Source: Acidobacteriota bacterium
GTDB taxonomy: Bacteria; Acidobacteriota; Terriglobia; Acidiferrales; UBA7541
Reading direction: 5' to 3'
NCBI GenBank assembly: GCA_003224075.1
Contig: QHYF01000349.1
Span: forward strand, 1-5,086
Length of the DNA stretch: 5,086 nucleotides
Shown: piece after piece, positions 1 through 5,086 of the stretch
How positions within the stretch are numbered: position 1 is the first letter of the stretch
Layout: every line of letters begins with the position of its first letter
The notes under the pieces: model-generated
Databases searched by the model: none
What the model saw: only the letters and a program-made list of their open reading frames with translations
Told to the model about the DNA's origin: nothing
Program-made: the position numbers and the translations under genes

Positions 1-78
1 CACGAAGAGAATGACGAGAGGCGCCCCCTCGGCGGCGCGCCTGGATTGCGCCGTACGAACGTATGTGCCCTTAAACCA
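1..78. other. Non-coding flank downstream of the inositol oxygenase gene
   Basis: No convincing gene is visible here. Short open frames cross the stretch but lack a ribosome-binding site or a recognisable protein. It holds a small GC-rich inverted repeat (GCGCC at 21-25 with GGCGC at 34-38) and a short palindrome (TACG at 54-57 with CGTA at 60-63). Neither is followed by a T-run on either strand, so I do not call an intrinsic terminator for the gene ending at 79. Confidence 0.4.
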
Positions 79-993
79 TCACCAGTCAATTTTGTCGGGG
101 AAAAACTCTGAAATGAGCTCTTCGTAGTAAGGAAGAATTTCTTTTTTCTTCGGCCGCTCCCGGCCCTTGGAGTACAGATCGTAGGGATTGAACATCCGCA
201 CCCACTCAAACATGCGCTCGTCGTGTTCATTCATCAGATGCCGGTAAGCACCATGTTTGTGCTCAGGATAGAAGGAATGATACCGGAGCATGTATTGCGC
301 CTCCTCCGGCAGATACCTCCGCGTTACCTGATAGATGTATTCGTCGTGTCCAAACGAGAGATGAACCTTATCGAGCCCGCAGTGCGGTTCGTAGATGCCA
401 TAATCGGTCTGGTATTCGGGAATCGCGCTATCGGGATTGGCGGCAAAGAATTCAGGAAAAACGATCTGCTCCGAGAATCGGCATCCGACGGGGAACGTGT
501 CACCCACTACGGCCCATTGGGGCTCCCCATAAAGGCAGAGCACTTTGCCGAGATCGTGCACAAAACCGGCCACAATGAACCAGCGCGGATGACCATCCTT
601 GCGAATCGCCTCGGCGGTCTGCAGGAGGTGCTCGATCTGGGTCAAATCGGTGTCGGGATCGCTGTCGTCCACCAGCGTATTCAGGTACTCCGCCATTTCC
701 CAGACACTTTTCTTGCCCCGCTTCAAGCCGCAGTATTCGGCCTTTTTTCTCAACACGAAATCAAGAGTCTGGCCAGCGTGGTTTTGACGGTAGAACTCCG
801 TCACGGTGGGATTGGCTTCAGCTTTGTAGTCGCGAAACTCTTCTTCCGATTTGCCCTGACGATAGCGGGCGGCGACAAAATCGTCCCAATCGTCTAGTTC
901 CTTCAGAGGCGCGTTCTCGGCAGCTTCTTTCATAACGACACTCTGATTATGAACTTGCGCAGCTTGCCGGACAACCCCGATTTTTTTCTTCAC
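79..993 (-). CDS. MIOX: Inositol oxygenase (MIOX family), complete
   Basis: The 304-residue product should be a soluble cytoplasmic non-haem di-iron oxygenase that uses O2 to cleave myo-inositol to D-glucuronate, the first step of the glucuronate route of inositol breakdown. The MIOX fold, an HD-domain variant, covers nearly the whole chain. All six metal ligands known from mammalian MIOX can be placed: H122 (EHLLQTAEAIR), H146 and D147 (HDLGK), H216 (GHDEY), H239 (RYHSFYP) and D272 (NPYDLYSK). Substrate-site candidates are also present: D109 in the DDSDPD stretch, K150, D165 in GDTFPVG, S240 and probably R54 in FRDY. The chain ends in the family's C-terminal Trp. Length is close to the mammalian enzyme (about 285 residues), with a slightly longer N-terminus. 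The start is GTG at 991-993, preferred because AGGGA lies 7 bases upstream; an ATG at 931-933 would give a 284-residue form but has a weak site. The gene is divergent from mbfA. No other uronate-pathway gene is in the window, so the pathway role rests on the family. Confidence 0.95.
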   Translation of the reverse strand: MKKKIGVVRQAAQVHNQSVVMKEAAENAPLKELDDWDDFVAARYRQGKSEEEFRDYKAEANPTVTEFYRQNHAGQTLDFVLRKKAEYCGLKRGKKSVWEMAEYLNTLVDDSDPDTDLTQIEHLLQTAEAIRKDGHPRWFIVAGFVHDLGKVLCLYGEPQWAVVGDTFPVGCRFSEQIVFPEFFAANPDSAIPEYQTDYGIYEPHCGLDKVHLSFGHDEYIYQVTRRYLPEEAQYMLRYHSFYPEHKHGAYRHLMNEHDERMFEWVRMFNPYDLYSKGRERPKKKEILPYYEELISEFFPDKIDW

Positions 994-1000
994 AGCAGCG

Positions 1001-1005
1001 TCCCT
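1001..1005 (-). promoter_or_regulatory. Ribosome-binding site of the inositol oxygenase gene
   Basis: On the minus strand the sequence reads AGGGA, 7 bases before the GTG codon at 991-993. This supports the GTG start over the internal ATG at 931-933, which has only a weak AGAG upstream. Confidence 0.55.
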
Positions 1006-1151
1006 GCCCCTTTTCCCAAAGGATAAATGCTGTTTTTCGGTTCACCATCATTGAATTTTTAAATCGTTGCGCGGAGCATGCACGCATCCGGTTCATCGCT
1101 TCAGGATGACTTGAGCGGCAGGATTGTGCGATTCTTCTTCCTCAATGAAGT

Positions 1152-1158
1152 GAAGGGA
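1152..1158 (+). promoter_or_regulatory. Ribosome-binding site deciding the mbfA start
   Basis: GAAGGGA lies 9 bases before the ATG at 1168, a good Shine-Dalgarno fit. A second GAAGG at 1160-1164 is too close to the ATG (3 bases) to be the main site. The upstream in-frame ATG at 1078 has GGAG only one base before it, so the 1168 start is preferred. Confidence 0.7.
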
Positions 1159-1167
1159 CGAAGGTCG

Positions 1168-2127
1168 ATGCTGAAAAAATTCAAAGATTTGACGGAGAAA
1201 GAGATTCTGGCGATCGCCATCGGCGCGGAAGAGGAAGACGGGCGGATTTACGGGGAGTTCGCGGATGCGCTTCGGGACGAATATCCCTCGACGGCACAGA
1301 TGTTCGAAGAAATGCGCGAAGAGGAGGCGGTGCACCGCGACCGGCTGATCGCGATGTTCCGGCAGCGGTTCGGGGAACACATTCCGCTGATCCGGCGGGA
1401 AAACGTAAAAGGATTCCTGCAACGAAGACCCGTGTGGCTGGTCCGGCCTTTGGGCGTGAAGGTGGCAAGGAAGCAAGCGGAATTGATGGAGCTGGAGGCG
1501 CAGCGTTTTTATCACAAAGCTGCCAGCCGCACGGCGGACGCTTCGACGCGGGAATTGCTGAATCAGCTTGCGGACGAAGAGAGGAAGCACACACAGACGG
1601 CAGGCGAACTGGAAGAAAAACATCTGACCGCGAGCGCGAAAGAAGCAGAAGAAGCTTCGCATAAGAAGCTGTTCCTTCTGCAGGTAGTGCAGCCCGGCCT
1701 GGCGGGGCTGATGGATGGGTCGGTCTCCACGCTGGCGCCGCTGTTCGCCGCGGCATTTGCCTCGCAGAAAAGTTCAGAAGCCTTTCTGGTGGGACTTGCG
1801 GCATCGATTGGCGCCGGCATTTCAATGGCTTTCTCAGAGGGGCTCTCCGACGACGGATCGCTGACAGGCCGCGGATCGCCGTGGCTGCGCGGCGGGGTCA
1901 CCGGATTGATGACGACGGCGGGAGGAATCGGTCACACGATGCCGTTCTTGATCCGTAATTTTCATGCGGCGACGCTTGTGGCTGTCATCGTGGTGGCGAT
2001 AGAGCTTGGCATCATCAGCTATGTGCGGCACCGTTACATGGACACGCCCTTTTTGCAGGCGGCGTTTCAGGTGATCGTGGGCGGTCTGCTGGTTTTTCTG
2101 ACGGGGTGGTTGATCGGCAGCGCGTAG
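1168..2127 (+). CDS. mbfA: Membrane-bound ferritin / iron exporter, Er-VIT1 family (MbfA-like)
   Basis: The 319-residue product joins an N-terminal rubrerythrin/ferritin-like domain (about residues 5-150) to a C-terminal VIT1/CCC1-type membrane domain (about 165-319). Characterised rhizobial MbfA proteins export iron and protect against iron and peroxide stress. Likely di-iron ligands are a Glu in EEED (21-23), E53 and H56 (ExxH), E108 or E110 in the MELEAQRFY segment, and E138 and H141 (second ExxH), the four-helix-bundle pattern. The membrane part shows about five hydrophobic segments (near 170-195, 203-224, 243-262, 267-285, 296-317). It has the VIT signature with D183-G184 in GLMDGSVSTLAP and M220 and E224 in ISMAFSEGLSDDGS, positions matching metal-handling residues of VIT1 transporters. 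The inner membrane is the expected location, with the ferritin domain in the cytoplasm. The ATG at 1168 is chosen over 1078 because of its ribosome-binding site and because MbfA proteins typically begin just before FxDLTEKEIL. The upstream 30 codons look non-coding. The gene is intact and ends in TAG. Confidence 0.93.
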   Translation: MLKKFKDLTEKEILAIAIGAEEEDGRIYGEFADALRDEYPSTAQMFEEMREEEAVHRDRLIAMFRQRFGEHIPLIRRENVKGFLQRRPVWLVRPLGVKVARKQAELMELEAQRFYHKAASRTADASTRELLNQLADEERKHTQTAGELEEKHLTASAKEAEEASHKKLFLLQVVQPGLAGLMDGSVSTLAPLFAAAFASQKSSEAFLVGLAASIGAGISMAFSEGLSDDGSLTGRGSPWLRGGVTGLMTTAGGIGHTMPFLIRNFHAATLVAVIVVAIELGIISYVRHRYMDTPFLQAAFQVIVGGLLVFLTGWLIGSA

Positions 2128-2154
2128 GGAGGTATCGCCGCACGCCAAACGAGG
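2128..2154. other. 27-base gap between convergent genes
   Basis: The mbfA and RND permease genes run into each other with only 27 bases between their stop codons. I see no GC hairpin with a T-run on either strand, so there is no recognisable intrinsic terminator. Transcripts from either side may read into the other gene as antisense or end by Rho. Confidence 0.5.
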
Positions 2155-5086
2155 TCAGTCGGAATGCGCAGGGATGGGCGCGGCAGCGGGACGGCGAGCG
2201 CGTGCGCCCTGGAACCAGGACTGCAGACGATCCATGTAGATGTAGACGACGGGCGTGGTGAAAAGCGTAAGGAGCTGGCTGAGAATGAGGCCGCCGACGA
2301 TGGTGATGCCCAGCGGACGGCGAAGTTCGGAGCCAACGCCGGCGCCGAGCGCCAGGGGCATAGCGCCGAGGAGCGCCGCCATGGTGGTCATCAGAATGGG
2401 CCGGAAACGCAGCAGGCAGGCTTTGTAAATTGCTTCGACGGGTGACCTCCCTTCTTCCCTTTCCACTTGAACCGCAAAATCGATCATGAGAATGGCGTTT
2501 TTCTTGACGATGCCGATCAGCAGGATGATGCCGATGAGCGCGATGATGTTGAGATCGGACTTGATGAACTGAATAGCAAGGAGCGCGCCGATGCCGGCGG
2601 AAGGAATGGTGGAAAGAATGGTGATGGGATGAATATAGCTCTCGTAAAGGATGCCGAGGACGATGTAAACAGCAGCAAGCGCGGTAATGATCAAAACCAG
2701 TTGGTTGGCAAGTGAATCCTGAAAGGCCTGAGCGGTGCCCTGAAATGTGGCATGAACGGTAGACGGGACTTTGATCTCGCGCCGGGCCTGCTCAATGTGC
2801 TCGACGGCGGGCCCGAGAGAGGCGCCCGGCGCCAGATTGAAGGAGAGGGTGATTGCCGGGAAGAAGCCCTGGTGGTTGACGGAAAGCGCGGTGTTCGACG
2901 GCTCGTAGTGGGCAAAGGCGCTGAGGGGAACGAGCTTGCCGGACTTTGAGGGAACGTATACAGACTTGAGCGCTTCGGGCGATTGCTGGGCGGCCGGAGC
3001 GACCTCCATCACAACGTGGTATTGATTCAGACCTTTGTAGATATTGGAGACCTGTCGCTGGCCGAAGGCGTCGCCAAGCGTGTTGTCGATGGCTTGAACG
3101 GAAACACGGCCCTTCAACTGCTGGTCCGTATTGACGTCGCGGAGTTCCGGGATCTTGCTCATGCGATTCATGAGGATCGGAGCCCAATGCGTGAGGTCTT
3201 CGAGGCTGTCGGCCTGCAGAGTGTATTGGTATTGCGCGCCACCAAAGCGTCCGCCCATGCTGAGATCCTGGACGGCCTGCAAGTACAAAGCGGCGCCGGG
3301 AATCTTCGCGGTCTTCGAGCGAATCCGGGCGATGACTTGATCGGCGCTGATCTTGCGCTCGCTGAGCGGCTTGAGCTGAGCGAACATGCGCGCGGTGCTG
3401 CCACCGCTGCCGCCGCCGGCGAAGGAGGTGACGGTGTCGACGGCTGGATCCTGCAGGACGATGTCGGTGAAGACGCGCATCTTCTGCGACATGGCGGTGA
3501 AGGACAAGTCCTGATCGCCCTGGATCAGGCCGGTGATGCGGCCGGTGTCCTGCTGCGGGAAGAAGCCCTTCGGAGTCCGCACAAAGAGATAAATGTTCAA
3601 GCACACGGTGCCCAGGGTGAGCAGCAAGACCAGAAACTGATGGCGGAGAACCCAGTGCAAAGAAACATCGTAAATCCGGAGAACACGATTGAAAGCATTC
3701 TCGGAAAAACGGTAGAGACGATTGTGCCGGCCGGTTTCGGGGTGGAGGAAGCGGGCGCACATCATGGGGGTGGTGGTGAGAGAAACAAAAAGGGAAACAC
3801 CGATGGCGACGCTAAGCACGACGGCGAATTCGCGGAAGAGGCGGCCGACGATGCCGCCCATCAACAAAATCGGGATGAAGACGGCGACGAGCGAAGTGCT
3901 CATGGAGAGGACGGTGAAGCCGATTTCGCTGGCGCCTTTCATGGTGGCTTCGAAGGGCTTCATGCCGTTTTCGATGTGGCGGGCGATGTTTTCGATGACC
4001 ACGATGGCGTCGTCAACGACGAAGCCCGTGGAAATGGTGAGGGCCATGAGCGAGAGATTGTCCAAACTATAGTGAGCGAGATACATGACGCCAAACGTGC
4101 CGATGAGGGAGAGCGGAACGGCCACGCTGGGAATGATGGTGGCCCAGACGTTTCGGAGAAAAGCAAACACCACGAAAATGACGAGCGTGATGGAAATCAT
4201 AAGCGCGATTTCCACGTCGTGGACGGAGGCGCGAATCGTGGTGGTGCGGTCGATGATGACGCCCAGGTGCAACGAGGGAGAGATCGAAGCACGCAACAGC
4301 GGGAGAAGGGCGGTGACGCGATCCACGGTTTCGATCATATTGGCGCCGGGCTGGCGGAAAATGGCAAGAATGACGGACGGTTTGCCGCCGGAGAGGCCCA
4401 GGTTGCGGGTATCTTCGACGGAATCAACGACTTCGGCCACGTCGCGCAAGCGCACGGGAGCGCCTTGATGGCCCGCGACAATCAGAGGCTGATATTCGTA
4501 CGCCTTGAAGAGCTGATCGGTGTCGGAAATGGCCCAAGTTTGCTTGGAGTCCGAGAGCGCGCCCTTCGCAAGGTTCGCGTTGGCCGCCCGCAGCGAGCTG
4601 CGAACCTGTTCCAGGCTGATTCCGTAGCTGTTGAGCTGATAGGGGTTCACTTCGACGCGCACAGCCGGACGTGAGCTGCCCCAGGCAAAGACCTGGCCAA
4701 CACCTTCGACCTGCGCGAGTTTTTGGGCCAGGATGGAATCGGCAGCGTCGTAAATCTGAGCAGGCGGAACGTTATCCGAGGTCAGCGCCAGCAGCAGGAT
4801 CGGAGCATCCGCAGGATTGACCTTGCGGTAGTTGGGCTGGCCCGGAAGATCGGCGGGGAGCTGGCTGCGAGCGGCGTTGATGGCCGCCTGAACGTCGCGC
4901 GCGGCGGCGTTGATATCGCGGTTGAGATCGAACTGAAGAGTGATGCCCGTGGAGCCGAGGCCGCTCGAGGAAGTCATCTGCGTGACCCCGGCAATGCGGC
5001 CGAATTGCCGCTCGAGCGGCGTAGCGACTGCGGAGGCCATGGTTTCCGGGCTCGCGCCGGGCAAACCGGCGCCAACGGCGATGGTT
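2155..5086 (-). CDS. RND multidrug efflux permease, MdtB/MdtC (HAE1) type, 5' end cut off by window
   Basis: This is an inner-membrane proton-driven pump of the AcrB/HAE1 family, expected to work with a periplasmic adaptor and outer-membrane channel. 976 residues are visible; the frame stays open to the right edge (upstream residues read TIAVGAG before LPGASPETM), so the TTG at 5062-5064 is not the start. About 50 N-terminal residues, including TM1, are missing. Numbering from that Leu, porter segments span about 1-280 and 500-785, and membrane segments lie near 284-303, 310-330, 337-360, 383-404, 412-434, 476-495, 786-806, 813-832, 838-860, 889-910 and 918-945. The proton relay is complete: D351 and D352 (VVDDAIVVIEN), K855 (KKNAIL), R886 and T893 (RFRPILMT), matching AcrB D407, D408, K940, R971 and T978. 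Residues resemble MdtC in places (LPGASPETMASAVATPLER) and MdtB in others (DRTTTIRAS, IVGRLFREFAV), so I give no symbol. Substrates cannot be read from sequence. Oddity: about 14-15 residues appear missing around residue 653 (see findings). Confidence 0.96.
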   Translation of the reverse strand, partial: TIAVGAGLPGASPETMASAVATPLERQFGRIAGVTQMTSSSGLGSTGITLQFDLNRDINAAARDVQAAINAARSQLPADLPGQPNYRKVNPADAPILLLALTSDNVPPAQIYDAADSILAQKLAQVEGVGQVFAWGSSRPAVRVEVNPYQLNSYGISLEQVRSSLRAANANLAKGALSDSKQTWAISDTDQLFKAYEYQPLIVAGHQGAPVRLRDVAEVVDSVEDTRNLGLSGGKPSVILAIFRQPGANMIETVDRVTALLPLLRASISPSLHLGVIIDRTTTIRASVHDVEIALMISITLVIFVVFAFLRNVWATIIPSVAVPLSLIGTFGVMYLAHYSLDNLSLMALTISTGFVVDDAIVVIENIARHIENGMKPFEATMKGASEIGFTVLSMSTSLVAVFIPILLMGGIVGRLFREFAVVLSVAIGVSLFVSLTTTPMMCARFLHPETGRHNRLYRFSENAFNRVLRIYDVSLHWVLRHQFLVLLLTLGTVCLNIYLFVRTPKGFFPQQDTGRITGLIQGDQDLSFTAMSQKMRVFTDIVLQDPAVDTVTSFAGGGSGGSTARMFAQLKPLSERKISADQVIARIRSKTAKIPGAALYLQAVQDLSMGGRFGGAQYQYTLQADSLEDLTHWAPILMNRMSKIPELRDVNTDQQLKGRVSVQAIDNTLGDAFGQRQVSNIYKGLNQYHVVMEVAPAAQQSPEALKSVYVPSKSGKLVPLSAFAHYEPSNTALSVNHQGFFPAITLSFNLAPGASLGPAVEHIEQARREIKVPSTVHATFQGTAQAFQDSLANQLVLIITALAAVYIVLGILYESYIHPITILSTIPSAGIGALLAIQFIKSDLNIIALIGIILLIGIVKKNAILMIDFAVQVEREEGRSPVEAIYKACLLRFRPILMTTMAALLGAMPLALGAGVGSELRRPLGITIVGGLILSQLLTLFTTPVVYIYMDRLQSWFQGARARRPAAAPIPAHSD

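Larger units (their letters stand above)
994..1167. promoter_or_regulatory. Divergent intergenic region, promoters expected
   Basis: This region must carry the start signals for both the minus-strand inositol oxygenase gene and the plus-strand mbfA gene. Its middle (about 1021-1066) is clearly richer in A and T than the flanks. A TTGAAT at 1051-1056 could be a plus-strand -35 box, but the hexamer at the right spacing (near 1074-1079) is a poor -10, so I do not assign exact promoters. The short inverted repeat ATTT-TT-AAAT at 1055-1064 overlaps this spot and could be part of an operator. I could not match a Fur, DtxR or Irr site. Confidence 0.35.

Noticed and set aside
21..38. GC-rich inverted repeat (GCGCC and GGCGC) as a terminator for the inositol oxygenase gene
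   Set aside because: The stem is only five base pairs and no T-run follows it on the minus strand.
223..897. Plus-strand open frame (224 codons) antisense to the inositol oxygenase gene
   Set aside because: It is the complement of a gene with all six metal ligands of the MIOX family. It has no recognisable motif of its own.
1078..1167. Possible 30-residue N-terminal extension of the MbfA-like protein from an upstream ATG
   Set aside because: GGAG lies only one base before that ATG, the extension does not resemble family N-termini, and the ATG at 1168 has a well-spaced GAAGGGA.
1093..1901. Minus-strand open frames opposite mbfA (for example 1093-1662, 1181-1825, 1563-1901)
   Set aside because: They overlap each other and the well-supported mbfA gene, are rich in Arg, Ser and Pro, and show no domain or ribosome-binding site.
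2983..4674. Long plus-strand open frame (563 codons) antisense to the RND permease
   Set aside because: It lies wholly opposite a gene with a complete set of conserved RND motifs. Its translation is a low-complexity mix rich in Gly, Asp, Glu and His with no recognisable domain, as expected from the complement of a GC-rich membrane-protein gene.
5062..5064. TTG as the start codon of the RND permease
   Set aside because: The frame continues open to the window edge and the upstream residues fit the family sequence before PGASPETM, so this Leu is internal and the true start is outside the window.

Overview
The window looks like a chromosomal segment from a free-living, moderately GC-rich bacterium. 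Protein resemblance (a bacterial inositol oxygenase, an Er-VIT/MbfA membrane ferritin and an MdtB/MdtC-type RND pump) together with the base composition suggests a soil-type lineage such as Acidobacteriota. That assignment is inference from remembered family resemblance, not from a search. There are no RNA genes, insertion sequences, CRISPR arrays, integrases or phage genes.

Layout. Positions 1-78 are non-coding flank. A complete inositol oxygenase gene (MIOX family) lies on the minus strand at 79-993. A divergent intergenic region of about 170 bases separates it from a plus-strand gene at 1168-2127, which encodes a fusion of a ferritin-like domain to a VIT1/CCC1 iron-transport membrane domain (MbfA type). 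After only 27 bases, the convergent minus-strand gene for an RND multidrug efflux permease begins with its stop codon at 2155. It fills the rest of the window and runs off the right edge, lacking roughly its first 50 codons.

How the genes relate. The first two are divergently transcribed and both concern iron. Inositol oxygenase is a non-haem di-iron enzyme that cleaves myo-inositol to D-glucuronate, and MbfA-type proteins sense or bind iron in the cytoplasm and export it across the inner membrane. Shared regulation is possible but not shown. The RND pump is convergent and probably belongs to a separate efflux operon whose adaptor and other genes would lie beyond position 5086.

I found no undescribed multi-gene system. 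The most unusual signal is inside the RND permease. Its C-terminal porter half appears to lack about 14-15 residues (one beta-strand and the following turn) that are present in the duplicated N-terminal half and in the E. coli homologues, and the reading frame is intact across the gap.
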